Notes: generated by a model not told the origin, from the letters alone. 64,000 nucleotides of DNA from JAUNSR01 sp036655355 (GCA_036655355.1 JAVVQG010000011.1:1-64000), one strand, 5' to 3'. Shown: positions 25,531 through 34,707, numbered from the stretch's first letter. Translations and numbers: made by a program.

Positions 25531-26334
25531 CTATCTGAGAACGATTCCGCTCACAATACGACCGGATTTGATTCCCAAACGACGCGCTGAGAAGAACTTA
25601 TCCGAGTGTGAGTAAGTACACAGACCGGCAACCTCTATGTGATCGGGCAACACACCGGAAACAAGCAGATCCTGCTTGTTCGCCTCCCACAGGTCGACAT
25701 ACCCTTTTCCGGGTATCTCTGAAGTGGAACATACCTCGTTGAAGCCGGCTTGACGAAACGCATCGGTCACCTCTTCCCCAACTTCAAACACGGCGGGTGA
25801 GATCGAGGGCCCAATCCCGGCAATAATTTCACAGGGCAAGCAGCCAAATTCGGAGGACATCCGTCGTACCGTTTTGGATACGATGTGCTGCACGGTTCCC
25901 CGCCAACCGGCATGTACGGCTGCAATCACCCGTTTGTGGGGATCGTAGAGCAGTACGGGGACACAATCGGCAGTAGAGATTCCGAGACAGACTCCCGGCG
26001 TGGCTGTAATCACCGCATCGTATTCTCCCGAATCCGCCATTCCATCTTCCGAGAAGGATTGCGACGATGTAGCAACCAGAATTCCATCGCCGTGCACTTG
26101 TCGCGGAAACAAGAAATCTGCGGGGATCAGGTTTAGAATATCGGCCATCTGACGGCGACAAAGCGCCACATGATCCGGATGGTCTCCGGTATAGTCACAA
26201 AGATTGAAAGATGCGTATGGATCCGCCGCATCCCCACCGTTACGGGTAGTTATAAAATGAGAAATGTTACAGAATGAGCCAAGTAGCTCAAACTGCAACA
26301 TCTCAATATCATATTGGTTCCGAAGATTTTTCAT
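25531..26334 (-). CDS. pgeF: Peptidoglycan editing factor PgeF (YfiH, laccase domain)
   Basis: 267-residue cytoplasmic protein of the multicopper-polyphenol-oxidase-like YfiH/PgeF family. It hydrolyses wrongly incorporated L-Ser (instead of L-Ala) muropeptide precursors in E. coli; purine nucleosidase-type activity is reported for relatives. Motifs include HGDGILV, STADCVPVLLYDP, AVHAGWRGTV (zinc-binding Cys/His sites), GIGPSISP and YSHSDKFFSARR. It starts 5 bases after the obg stop and is co-transcribed with it. A start 33 bases downstream (MLQFELL) is equally possible. Confidence 0.92.
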   Translation of the reverse strand: MKNLRNQYDIEMLQFELLGSFCNISHFITTRNGGDAADPYASFNLCDYTGDHPDHVALCRRQMADILNLIPADFLFPRQVHGDGILVATSSQSFSEDGMADSGEYDAVITATPGVCLGISTADCVPVLLYDPHKRVIAAVHAGWRGTVQHIVSKTVRRMSSEFGCLPCEIIAGIGPSISPAVFEVGEEVTDAFRQAGFNEVCSTSEIPGKGYVDLWEANKQDLLVSGVLPDHIEVAGLCTYSHSDKFFSARRLGIKSGRIVSGIVLR

Positions 26335-26339
26335 TCCGA

Positions 26340-27494
26340 TTATTTAGCGGGTTCTTCATCCCAATCGAATTCTTCATAATCTTCCAGATCATCCTCGTCG
26401 ATGATGTCGTCATCTTCAATGATGTATTCGTCATCCCAATCATCTTCAGAAGCGGATTGTTTAACGTCCAGATTACGATGCGTGATCGTTGTGATCTTGT
26501 TCTCCTCACTGTTCAATTCAGTCCAAAGGATATCCTTCAGTTCGGTCAGTCCCATGTTGATCACAGAAGAGATGAACACGTAAGGAACATCCGGAAGATC
26601 GCGTTTGATCTCTTCGATCAGCTCCTCGTCAAGCATATCCGATTTGGTAATCGCCAATACACGGCGTTTGTCCAACATCTCCGGATTAAACTGACGCACC
26701 TCATTCAACAACACCTCATACTCTTTACGAATATCATCGCTGTCTGCAGGAACCATGAACAATAACAACGAGTTACGTTCGATGTGACGCAAGAATCGAA
26801 GTCCCAGACCTTTACCTTCACTCGCACCTTCGATGATACCCGGGATATCGGCCATCACGAACGATTGATTATCGCGGTAAGAAACGATACCCAGATTCGG
26901 CTCAAGCGTTGTAAACGGATAATCGGCGATTTTCGGTTTCGCGGCAGAAAGCGTAGAAAGCAAAGTCGATTTACCGGCATTCGGGAAACCAACCAGACCT
27001 ACGTCGGCCAACAATTTAAGTTCAAGGATAACAGGTCGTTCAAGTGCGGGCTCACCCGGCTGCGCATAACGCGGAGCCTGATTGGTAGAGGTACGGAAGT
27101 GCCAGTTACCCAAACCGCCGCGACCCCCTTTCAACAAGATTACCTCCTGCTGATCTTCAGTCACGTCACAAAGGAATTCCCCTGTTTCCGCATCAAAAAC
27201 CACTGTACCCATCGGTACTTCAATCACTTCATCCTTACCATCCTTACCGAAGCTGCGGCTTGCACTTCCGGATTCACCATGTCCTGCAAATACGTGGCGT
27301 TGGAATTTAAGGTGAAGCAAAGTCCAATAGTTACGGTTAGCGCGTAAGATCACATGACCTCCGCGGCCGCCGTCACCACCGTCCGGTCCCCCTTTAGTAA
27401 TAAACTTTTCTCTGTGAAAGTGGGTCGAACCGCGTCCCCCCTTCCCGGAGCGACAGTATATTTTTACGTAGTCTACAAAGTTAGAACCGGCCAT
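26340..27494 (-). CDS. obg: GTPase Obg/CgtA
   Basis: 384 residues from ATG 27494. Essential GTPase in 50S ribosome assembly and stress control. The Gly-rich Obg fold (about 1-158, GKGGRGSTHF, GGDGGRGGHV) is followed by the G domain with G1 FPNAGKST, switch I TTLEPNLG, G3 DIPGIIEG and G4 TKSD. The tail is highly acidic (about 345-380, many Asp/Glu). An upstream ATG at 27563 would add a hydrophobic extension foreign to the family. It lies in the conserved hpt-adk-obg-pgeF order. Confidence 0.96.
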   Translation of the reverse strand: MAGSNFVDYVKIYCRSGKGGRGSTHFHREKFITKGGPDGGDGGRGGHVILRANRNYWTLLHLKFQRHVFAGHGESGSASRSFGKDGKDEVIEVPMGTVVFDAETGEFLCDVTEDQQEVILLKGGRGGLGNWHFRTSTNQAPRYAQPGEPALERPVILELKLLADVGLVGFPNAGKSTLLSTLSAAKPKIADYPFTTLEPNLGIVSYRDNQSFVMADIPGIIEGASEGKGLGLRFLRHIERNSLLLFMVPADSDDIRKEYEVLLNEVRQFNPEMLDKRRVLAITKSDMLDEELIEEIKRDLPDVPYVFISSVINMGLTELKDILWTELNSEENKITTITHRNLDVKQSASEDDWDDEYIIEDDDIIDEDDLEDYEEFDWDEEPAK

Positions 27495-27662
27495 AAAACT
27501 AAAACTTAGAGTTAAAAAAATAAATAATAAGTAAAGCGAAAAAGCTGGAAGATATCCTGACAAACACCTCCCCCTGTCCGATAAAGCAACAGAGCCATCC
27601 CATCGCTTTACCTTAGAACAAATGGAGCAATACTCGGTTCAGTAGCGCCTCCATAAAAAGAG

Positions 27663-27704
27663 AAAAGTTAAAAGCGAAGGCGTACGACTTCCCTTTTAAC
27701 TTTT
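27663..27704 (-). terminator. Terminator after adk
   Basis: Perfect AT-rich 12-bp stem AAAAGTTAAAAG / CTTTTAACTTTT with U-tracts on both sides. On the minus strand it separates adk from obg. Confidence 0.82.
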
Positions 27705-27721
27705 TCTCGTTATGATTTTAA

Positions 27722-28294
27722 TTACAGGCTATCGATAGCGGTTTCGATACGACCGAAGATCTCCTCAACTGTACCCATACCTTTGATATCTGCATATTTA
27801 CCTTCTTTGATATAGAAATCTTTCAATGGAGAAGTCTGGTTGTTGTAAACATCCAAACGGCTTTTGATAGTTTCGTAGTTATCATCCGAACGACCTGAAA
27901 TCTGACCGCGTTTCAACAGGCGATCGATCAATTCAGACTCTTCAACATCAAGACCCACAACGATAGAAACCGCAGTACCGCGTTCTTTCAACATTTCGTT
28001 CAAAGCTTCAGCCTGAGGAATCGTACGAGGGAAACCGTCGAAGATAACACCCTCTTTAGCTGCTTCGTTTGAATCCAAAACGTTAGCAAGCATATCGATG
28101 ATCAATGAATCCGGAACCAACTGACCTTTTTCGATAAAACCTTTTGCAGTTTCACCTAGTTCAGTACCGTTTTTCATTTCGTTTCTCAATACGTCACCAG
28201 TTGAGATATGGAACAAACCATATTTCTTGATGATTAGCTCACTCTGAGTACCTTTACCTGAACCCGGAGCGCCAAAAATTACAACATTCAACAT
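27722..28294 (-). CDS. adk: Adenylate kinase
   Basis: 190-residue cytoplasmic enzyme interconverting ATP + AMP and 2 ADP. The P-loop GAPGSGKGTQ, AMP-binding DGFPRTIPQAEAL and a short LID (RGQISGRSDDNYETIKSRL) without zinc cysteines are visible, matching the short Bacteroidales form. It follows hpt by 99 bases and is followed by a terminator-like hairpin, so obg downstream may be partly separate. Confidence 0.97.
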   Translation of the reverse strand: MLNVVIFGAPGSGKGTQSELIIKKYGLFHISTGDVLRNEMKNGTELGETAKGFIEKGQLVPDSLIIDMLANVLDSNEAAKEGVIFDGFPRTIPQAEALNEMLKERGTAVSIVVGLDVEESELIDRLLKRGQISGRSDDNYETIKSRLDVYNNQTSPLKDFYIKEGKYADIKGMGTVEEIFGRIETAIDSL

Positions 28295-28393
28295 CTTTTT
28301 CTTAGTTATTGTTAGTGTCTATACCTTAAAATAATGCCTTAACAAAATGACCGGGTCGCACGGGTGTGTTTCCCAATCGGATGAATCGCCTTT

Positions 28394-28930
28394 TTATTCG
28401 GCAATCACGTAGATATCTTTCAGATTACGTCCCAGTTCATCGTAATCCAACCCGTAACCCACGATAAATGCGTTCGGAATCTCAAGCGCCACATAATCAA
28501 GTTTCAAATCAACCTTCAATGCTTCCGGTTTGTAAAGCAACGTTGCGATACGCACCTCGCCCGCACCTTTCTCCTGAAGCTGTTCGATGATACTTTTCAT
28601 TGTATAACCGGTATCTACGATATCTTCAATCACAACCACCGTACGACCTTCAACATCTTCCAACAATCCGGTAATCGATTTCACATGACCTGTCGTTGAC
28701 ATGCCGTCATATGATTTCATACGCATGAATGTGATCTCTGAATCAATGTTGATTTCTTTATAAAGATCAGAAGCAAACATAAATGCGCCGTTTAGAACGC
28801 AAATAAATAGTGGATTCTTTCCCGCCAGGTCGCGGTTGATTTCATCAGCAATTTTACAAATAGCTTTCTGAATCTCCTCTGAAGAGATAAATGGCTTGAA
28901 CAATTTATCTTTTACTTGTATCGTACTCAT
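28394..28930 (-). CDS. hpt: Hypoxanthine phosphoribosyltransferase
   Basis: 178-residue purine salvage enzyme that converts hypoxanthine (and often guanine) with PRPP to IMP/GMP in the cytoplasm. The PRPP loop VVVIEDIVDTGYTMKSI and an earlier SYDGMSTTG region are characteristic. It begins the minus-strand hpt-adk-obg-pgeF run, under a -7 box 28 bases upstream. Confidence 0.96.
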   Translation of the reverse strand: MSTIQVKDKLFKPFISSEEIQKAICKIADEINRDLAGKNPLFICVLNGAFMFASDLYKEINIDSEITFMRMKSYDGMSTTGHVKSITGLLEDVEGRTVVVIEDIVDTGYTMKSIIEQLQEKGAGEVRIATLLYKPEALKVDLKLDYVALEIPNAFIVGYGLDYDELGRNLKDIYVIAE

Positions 28931-28957
28931 AAATGGTTATTACTTTTTTATAAACGG

Positions 28958-28965
28958 CAAAAATA
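28958..28965 (-). promoter_or_regulatory. -7 box TATTTTTG for hpt
   Basis: Exact TAnnTTTG match on the minus strand, 27 bases from the hpt ATG. Confidence 0.55.
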
Positions 28966-28984
28966 CAACAAAATAAGACAAACG

Positions 28985-29026
28985 AAAATAGCCGCCTTAT
29001 TAAAATCATTAATAAGCGGCTATTTT
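28985..29026 (-). terminator. Terminator after POT transporter 1
   Basis: Long hairpin AAAATAGCCGC(c)TTATTAA / TTAATAAGCGGCTATTTT with a small loop, between the POT transporter gene and hpt. Confidence 0.92.
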
Positions 29027-29104
29027 AATATTTGAGATGAAAACTTATCTTAAATGATGCTTTTCAGAGTAAGCATTGCATCTCTATTCACAAAAGATCT
29101 TCAT

Positions 29105-30664
29105 TTATTCAACTCCGTTCATCATTTTCTTCAATAATCCGGAGATTAGGAACAGGATCACGGATGCGACTCCCGCCATCACCACGAACAACATAAAGAA
29201 GTCGAACAGATCGGTAATCGGAAAACCGAGGAATGATTTGGCAGCTTTGCCCGCTTCGGGATAGAAGCTTGAAAGCGTACCGGCGAATTTGTTGGCCGAT
29301 GCGGTAGCCATGAACCACACCCCCATCAACAGGGAGGCGAATCGCACGGGCGATAATTTATTCACCATTGAAAGTCCGATGGGCGAAAGACAAAGCTCTC
29401 CCATCGTATGGATGAAATAAAGCCCGGTAAGCCAAAGAATGCTCACTTTCACACCCGGTTCGATTCCACGAACACCGAATGCGATCACCAAATAACCGAT
29501 TGCAAGCAGGAAAAGACCCAGGGCCTGTTTTACCGGAGAGGATGGTTCCAGATTCTTCTTACCCAACCACTGCCACAACAAGGCGAATACAGGAGCCAGA
29601 GCCACAATAAAGATCGCGTTGAAAGATTGGAAGTAAGAAGCGGGCATTTCCCATCCCATGATGTTACGGTCTGTCTGTTCATCGGCAAAGAACGTCAGCG
29701 AAGCCGCCGCCTGTTCGAACGCCGCCCAGAAGAAGATCACGAAGAATGCGATGATGTAGATCACCCAGATACGCGTTCTTTCAATCTTTGTCAAACTGCG
29801 GTCAGTTACGATAAAGGCCGGCAGAACGATACACAAAGAGAAGATCATCGTGCCTACCCAATCCAGGTCGGCGACAAAATAAAGAAGCGATGCCAATACC
29901 ACTTCTAATCCGATCCAGCCGGCGAATTCAAGTAGGGAACGACGCTTTGCTTTTTCGGCATGCTCGATCACCTTTTCTGGTGTCTGAAGCAATGCTTCCT
30001 CTTTCGGAGAGGAATTCGGAGCCAGACCGATCTGTTCGCCTTCCGGCGTAATCAAATATTTGTTTTTGAATAGTTCAAAGATCACAACGCTGACCAACAT
30101 CCCGATACCGGCAGAGAGGAATCCCCATTTGAAATCGGCCGGGTTTCCGGTATCTCCGATGAAACCACACCAAAGCGGTGCGATCGAGGCTCCCAAGTTG
30201 ATCCCCATATAGAAGATTGTAAAGGCCGCGTCTTTTCGTTTATCTTGCGGGGCATACAAATCACCCACCATCGTAGAGATGTTCGGCTTAAAGAAACCAT
30301 TCCCGAGAATCAACAATCCAAGTCCCAGAAACATGATGTATTGGGCCATTTGGACATTCTCATAATTCATCGCACTGAAGAACATCGCGAACTGACCGAT
30401 TGCCATTAAGATTCCGCCTACGAATATCGAACGGCGGTTTCCCCAGTAACGGTCTGCGATATATCCTCCCAAAAGAGGGGTTAGGTAAACCAATCCGGTA
30501 TAGCTACCGTAAATTTCCGAAGCATATTGTTTATCAAATAGTAATGCTCTGATCATGAAAAGGATGAAAAGTCCTCTCATTCCATAATAGCTGAAACGCT
30601 CCCACATTTCAGTCACAAACAATAAATACAATCCTTTTGGATGTCCCTGGTTGGTTTTTCCCAT
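29105..30664 (-). CDS. POT family proton-coupled peptide transporter 1
   Basis: 519-residue major-facilitator protein of the POT/PTR2 group importing di- and tripeptides across the inner membrane. Diagnostic parts are MWERFSYYGMRGLFILFM in TM1, LTPLLGGYIADRYWG after TM2 and FTIFYMGINLGASIAPL. About 12-14 hydrophobic segments are present. It has its own -7 box and terminator, so it is transcribed separately from the paralogue upstream at 30923-32587. Confidence 0.94.
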   Translation of the reverse strand: MGKTNQGHPKGLYLLFVTEMWERFSYYGMRGLFILFMIRALLFDKQYASEIYGSYTGLVYLTPLLGGYIADRYWGNRRSIFVGGILMAIGQFAMFFSAMNYENVQMAQYIMFLGLGLLILGNGFFKPNISTMVGDLYAPQDKRKDAAFTIFYMGINLGASIAPLWCGFIGDTGNPADFKWGFLSAGIGMLVSVVIFELFKNKYLITPEGEQIGLAPNSSPKEEALLQTPEKVIEHAEKAKRRSLLEFAGWIGLEVVLASLLYFVADLDWVGTMIFSLCIVLPAFIVTDRSLTKIERTRIWVIYIIAFFVIFFWAAFEQAAASLTFFADEQTDRNIMGWEMPASYFQSFNAIFIVALAPVFALLWQWLGKKNLEPSSPVKQALGLFLLAIGYLVIAFGVRGIEPGVKVSILWLTGLYFIHTMGELCLSPIGLSMVNKLSPVRFASLLMGVWFMATASANKFAGTLSSFYPEAGKAAKSFLGFPITDLFDFFMLFVVMAGVASVILFLISGLLKKMMNGVE

Positions 30665-30699
30665 ATGCGATTAAGTTATAAATTAAAATAATAAAGAAC

Positions 30700-30707
30700 C
30701 AAAGATA
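30700..30707 (-). promoter_or_regulatory. -7 box TATCTTTG for POT transporter 1
   Basis: Exact TAnnTTTG match on the minus strand, 35 bases from the transporter ATG. Confidence 0.55.
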
Positions 30708-30857
30708 TACGAATTATCTAAAAATACCCACCCTAATCTTCGTAATTGACATTATTTGTAGAAATATGAAACCAAACAGCGCTTTCTCGAAGCAATAAGA
30801 GCATCGCATTTGTATCTTTAAATTATAAAATGTAAATATTAACCGGGGTAAAAATAA

Positions 30858-30902
30858 AAATCCCCTTTCGGATTTCTCAAAGAGAAAGCCAAAAGGGGAT
30901 TT
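30858..30902 (-). terminator. Terminator after POT transporter 2
   Basis: Stem AAATCCCCTTT (30858-30868) / AAAGGGGATTT (30892-30902), extended inside by GG/CC and TTTCTC/GAGAAA pairs. The minus-strand tail is T-rich. Confidence 0.9.
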
Positions 30903-30922
30903 CTGAATCAAATTGCTAACTA

Positions 30923-32587
30923 TTATTTTGTAGCGGTTTCCAATTTCTTCATAATTGAGAAAATGAACAAAGCAGAAACCAAACAACATACGATCAGTAC
31001 GCTCCATACCATCCACAATGGAAGGCCACCCCATAGGTAACCTACGATTGATACCAGGTAGTTACCGATTGCAGTTGCGGCAAACCAGCAACCCATCATC
31101 ATACCTTTGTATTTCGGAGGAGCTACTTTCGATACGAAAGAGATACCCATCGGTGAAAGAAGCAATTCGGCGAATGTCAATACAAGATATGTTGAGATCA
31201 ACCAGTTCGGTGATACAAGAGCACTGTCTGAAATACCGTTTTCTGCCAACGCATCCGGTGTAGGAAGACCCAGTGAACCGAACGCAAGGATCATAAATCC
31301 GATTGCTGCGATCAACATACCGAATCCGATTTTACGCGGTGCTGAAGGTTCTTTCCCTTTTGTAGCCAATCCACCGAACAACGCCAATGAAACCGGAGTC
31401 AAGGCAACTACGAAGAACGGATTGAACTGCTGGAAGATCTGAGGCAGAATATCAATCTGAGGAGCCATCGTGGTGTATTTGTAAACCAATACGCCCAATG
31501 ACGCCACCGTTACGGCGATAGAGATCATTTTTGATTTTGATTTCTCAGACTGGAAGTATGCGAAGATTCCGTATACTGCAACGATAATCAAAGAAAGATT
31601 CCATACGTTGAAACCGATTCTGTCAAGTCCCGTTGCGATATGAGAGGTATAGTCACGTGCGAAGAATGTCATCGTCAAACCGTTCTGATGGAATGCCATC
31701 CAGAAGAAAATAACCACTGCGAATACAAGCAACAGCGCCGTGATACGGTCTTTTGTCTGTTTCGGAGTCAGTTCCACTTCGGCAACGTGATTTGCTTTCG
31801 CCTGTTTTGAGTTGTAATCGGCATGTTTAAATGAGGGGCGGAAGATAATATAGATGGCCATTGAAGCGATCAATGACAAACAAGCAACGCCGAATCCGTA
31901 GTTATAAGCTTCGGAAATCTTCGCGATGTAAGTGCTTGCGAAGGTAGTAAGATCGCCGCTGAAGCCCTGAGATGCCTGCAATGCAGTAAGTGCAGCCTGG
32001 TTGTCGGCCGAAATCGTACCGTTCAACAACTGGTGCGCCAATGCCGGAATCTGCGGGTTGTAAGACAAGCCTGCTTTGCCAAGTACATAATTCGTTACTT
32101 CAGTGGCAGCTGTCGGAGCAAAAAGAGCACCCAGGTTGATTGCCATGTAGAATAAGCTGAAGGCGTTGTCACGCATGGAGCTCAACTTTGGTGAATCATA
32201 CAGATTACCCACCATTACCTGAAGATTTCCTTTAAATAATCCGGTACCGCATGCAATCATCGTAAGGGCACCGAACATCATCATCTGACCCAAATCAAGG
32301 TTTACAGTTGGAATAGCAAGTAAGAGATAACCGAAGAACATCACAACGATACCGGTTGTTACCATTTTCCCGTATCCGAATTTATCGGCAAGAATACCAC
32401 CGATTAACGGCATAAAATAAACGAAAGCAAGAAATCCTCCGAAAATCGTAGAGGTTTCGGCAGCCGTATAGCCAAATTTCGCCTGCAGATACAGCACAAA
32501 GATTGCCAACATCGTGTAATACCCGAAACGCTCGCCGGTGTTGGCAAGGGCAAGGGCATATAATCCTTTTGGTTGTCCTTTAAACAT
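30923..32587 (-). CDS. POT family proton-coupled peptide transporter 2
   Basis: 554-residue second POT/PTR2 transporter, with NTGERFGYYTMLAIFVLYL in TM1, FMPLIGGILADKFGYG and FSLFYMAINLGALFAPT. It differs from the neighbouring paralogue by a larger central periplasmic or cytoplasmic segment (about residues 170-225, Ala/Gln-rich). It is probably a dipeptide/tripeptide importer. It is transcribed leftwards from a long upstream region with tandem repeats, and a terminator follows. Confidence 0.93.
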   Translation of the reverse strand: MFKGQPKGLYALALANTGERFGYYTMLAIFVLYLQAKFGYTAAETSTIFGGFLAFVYFMPLIGGILADKFGYGKMVTTGIVVMFFGYLLLAIPTVNLDLGQMMMFGALTMIACGTGLFKGNLQVMVGNLYDSPKLSSMRDNAFSLFYMAINLGALFAPTAATEVTNYVLGKAGLSYNPQIPALAHQLLNGTISADNQAALTALQASQGFSGDLTTFASTYIAKISEAYNYGFGVACLSLIASMAIYIIFRPSFKHADYNSKQAKANHVAEVELTPKQTKDRITALLLVFAVVIFFWMAFHQNGLTMTFFARDYTSHIATGLDRIGFNVWNLSLIIVAVYGIFAYFQSEKSKSKMISIAVTVASLGVLVYKYTTMAPQIDILPQIFQQFNPFFVVALTPVSLALFGGLATKGKEPSAPRKIGFGMLIAAIGFMILAFGSLGLPTPDALAENGISDSALVSPNWLISTYLVLTFAELLLSPMGISFVSKVAPPKYKGMMMGCWFAATAIGNYLVSIVGYLWGGLPLWMVWSVLIVCCLVSALFIFSIMKKLETATK

Positions 32588-32902
32588 AAGTGTATGATTT
32601 AATTATTCAATAAAATTAGTTGTTTTCCAAGTTTCCTTTCAGTCAAAGCACTTTCTTCTCCTTTTTTTCCACTTTAGAGCACATTGTTTTGATTCACTGC
32701 GTTAAAGTTAGTTTAATTTTTATCATTTGTAAATTCAACTCTAACTAATTGTGTTTTTTTATAAAAAAAAGAATGTTTGCATCCGAGTAGATTTATCTTG
32801 AAAAGATGTAATCGGAAGAATCGCGTGATCGATACTATCAAAATCAGAATTGATAGGGAACAATTCGTTACAGGAAGCATCTCAAACGCCTATTCAGAGC
32901 AC
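32588..32902. other. Intergenic, AT-rich leader of POT transporter 2
   Basis: No ORF of note. A near-consensus minus-strand -7 box TAACTTTA (32703-32710, one mismatch to TAnnTTTG) could drive the transporter with a leader of about 110 bases. Otherwise I see nothing structured here. Confidence 0.4.
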
Positions 32903-33062
32903 TGAAGCACCTTCTTCAGAGGTCTAAAGCACCTTCTTCAGAGGTCTGAAGCGCCTTCTTCAGAGGTCTGAAGCGCCTTCTTCAGAGGTCTGAAGCACCT
33001 TCTTCAGAGGTCTGAAGCGCCTTCTTCAGAGGTCTGAAGCACCTTCTTCAGAGGTCTGAAGA
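32903..33062. repeat. Seven 22-bp tandem hairpin units (D)
   Basis: Seven contiguous 22-base units of consensus TGAAGCRCCTTCTTCAGAGG + TC at 32903, 32925, 32947, 32969, 32991, 33013 and 33035, plus a 6-base partial copy. Variation is nearly limited to one A/G position and one G/A change in unit 2. Each junction makes a hairpin CTTCAG-AGGT-CTGAAG. There are no spacers, so it is not a CRISPR array. Confidence 0.95.
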
Positions 33063-33073
33063 AGTAATTATAT

Positions 33074-33138
33074 AGGAACCTTTCGGAATAAATACGGGAT
33101 CCTTTCGGAATAAACAAAGGAGCTTTCGGAAAATACAA
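33074..33138. repeat. Three degenerate 21-23 bp units (E)
   Basis: Three copies of a GGAnCCTTTCGGAATAAA-type unit follow directly after array D. They share CTTTCGGA and vary in the A-rich part. Confidence 0.7.
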
Positions 33139-33140
33139 AA

Positions 33141-33180
33141 GAGGCTGTCCGATTCATTCGCATGAATTTTGGACAGCCTC
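33141..33180 (-). terminator. Terminator after MFS gene
   Basis: Stem GAGGCTGTCC (33141-33150) / GGACAGCCTC (33171-33180) with inner GATTCAT/ATGAAT pairing. On the minus strand CTTTTGTATTTT follows. Confidence 0.88.
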
Positions 33181-33213
33181 ATCGGTTTTATTTCTCAGAA
33201 ATAAGAGATCAAC

Positions 33214-34572
33214 TTATTTCTTAATGTTCGGTTCTTCCAAACCGTAACCTTTGATTTTATTTTCACGTTTCAGCATCAACGCCACAATCAGCGCCAAAAC
33301 ACCGAAACCGGAGAAAATCAGCATCGGATAAGTGTAGTCGTAAGCCGGCTGACCCTCACCGCCTAATTTTCCGTATTTTTCCAAAACGTAACCGATTAGC
33401 GCAGGAACGCCCATCAATCCCCAGTTCTGAACCCAGAAGATCATCGCATAAGCGGTACCCAACTGTCTTTCCGGAATGATTTTCGGCACGGATGGCCACA
33501 TCGCCGACGGAACCAATGAGAAGGCTACGCCCAGTGTCAACATGATAATCGTGGCAAACCACCAGTAATTCAACAATGGCAATGCAAAGAGCGCATGAAC
33601 GAAGATCAACATCACCGCACCGATCACCATGATCGTTGCTCCTTTACCTTTGCGGTCGTACAAACTTCCGAAGAACGGTGTCAGGAACAAAGTTCCCAGT
33701 GGCAATAACCCCGGAATAATACCGGCAAGTTTCGGTTCAACCGAATATTTATTGATCATCAAGTCCGTAGCGTATTTCAGGAACGGGAATACCGAAGAGT
33801 AGAACAGAACGCAAAGTACCGCGATCAACCAGAATCCCGGATTCGAAGCAATCTCCTTGATATCGGAAACTTTAAACGGCTCTTCCGGCTCGGACCCGTC
33901 TTCTTCCAACTGTTTGTCAAGACGCGTGTCCATTACGACGTAGACCAAGAATGCCAAAAGTCCGATGCAAAGCATCACCAATGCCAAAAGGATCGGAGCC
34001 GATACGCTTTTGAAATGATCCGCAAGCGGCAAGGTGATCCACATGGCCAACATCGTACCCAAACGAGCCGAAGCCATCTCCAATCCCATCGCAAGGGCCA
34101 TCTCTTTTCCCTTGAACCATTTTACAATGATCTTGGATACCGTAATACCCGCAATCTCCACACCCATTCCGAAAATCGCATACCCTAGGGCTGCCATCGC
34201 AACCTGCAGACGCAATCCGAAAATCTCAATCGGTGAATCGGCCGCAATGTAAGTGATCGAATAGTACTTCAGCGTACATCCGATGATCATCGTGATGCAA
34301 GCACCTAAACCTGTGAAACGAACCCCCATCTTGTCAAGGATCATCCCACCAAAAATAAGCATTAGGAAGAAGACGTTGAACCACCCGTAAGCACTGGTAA
34401 AGATACCGTAATCAATACTTGTCCATTCCAGCGCCTCTTCAAGCATCGGTTTCAAAGGAGCCATCACATCCGTCAGGAAATACCCGCATAGCATTGTGAA
34501 TGACACCACGGCTAAGGCAGTCCAGCGGGCCGTCGACGAGTCCCGCAATGTTTTCTGTAGTTTTTCTACCAT
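33214..34572 (-). CDS. Major facilitator superfamily transporter
   Basis: 452 residues with about 12 hydrophobic helices and a charged central loop (VVMDTRLDKQLEEDGSEPEEP, about residues 215-240). The GGMILDKMGVRFTG stretch is the MFS loop 2-3 motif, and YDRKGKGATIM is its second-half equivalent. The sequence resembles Bacteroidota MFS proteins related to the MFSD1 or oxalate/formate antiporter-like groups; I cannot name the substrate. It is divergent from nnr and has its own -7 box and terminator. Confidence 0.85.
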   Translation of the reverse strand: MVEKLQKTLRDSSTARWTALAVVSFTMLCGYFLTDVMAPLKPMLEEALEWTSIDYGIFTSAYGWFNVFFLMLIFGGMILDKMGVRFTGLGACITMIIGCTLKYYSITYIAADSPIEIFGLRLQVAMAALGYAIFGMGVEIAGITVSKIIVKWFKGKEMALAMGLEMASARLGTMLAMWITLPLADHFKSVSAPILLALVMLCIGLLAFLVYVVMDTRLDKQLEEDGSEPEEPFKVSDIKEIASNPGFWLIAVLCVLFYSSVFPFLKYATDLMINKYSVEPKLAGIIPGLLPLGTLFLTPFFGSLYDRKGKGATIMVIGAVMLIFVHALFALPLLNYWWFATIIMLTLGVAFSLVPSAMWPSVPKIIPERQLGTAYAMIFWVQNWGLMGVPALIGYVLEKYGKLGGEGQPAYDYTYPMLIFSGFGVLALIVALMLKRENKIKGYGLEEPNIKK

Positions 34573-34616
34573 GTTAGTTTTTATAGTTAATCAATTAATA
34601 AAGTCAACATTTTTTG

Positions 34617-34624
34617 CAAAAATA
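34617..34624 (-). promoter_or_regulatory. -7 box TATTTTTG for MFS gene
   Basis: Exact TAnnTTTG match on the minus strand, 44 bases from the transporter ATG. Confidence 0.55.
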
Positions 34625-34678
34625 GATAAACATATATACTTTTTACACCTTTATGTTCATCAAATTGTCGTTTTGGTG

Positions 34679-34686
34679 TAATTTTG
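34679..34686 (+). promoter_or_regulatory. -7 box TAATTTTG for nnr
   Basis: Exact TAnnTTTG match, 21 bases before the nnr ATG, so the leader would be short. Confidence 0.58.
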
Positions 34687-34707
34687 CGTTAATCAAGAAC
34701 AAATGAG

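Noticed and set aside
26784..27347. 187-residue plus-strand ORF inside obg
   Set aside because: Antisense shadow of the conserved Obg fold; composition is not protein-like.
27495..27563. Extended start of obg at 27563
   Set aside because: It adds a hydrophobic segment incompatible with the cytoplasmic Obg fold; MAGSNFVDYVKI is the family start.
27495..27660. Short peptides in the obg leader (possible leader peptide)
   Set aside because: Frames starting ATG are 12-35 codons with no conserved features or attenuator structure.
32903..33062. CRISPR array
   Set aside because: The 22-bp units are contiguous with no variable spacers, and no cas genes are present.
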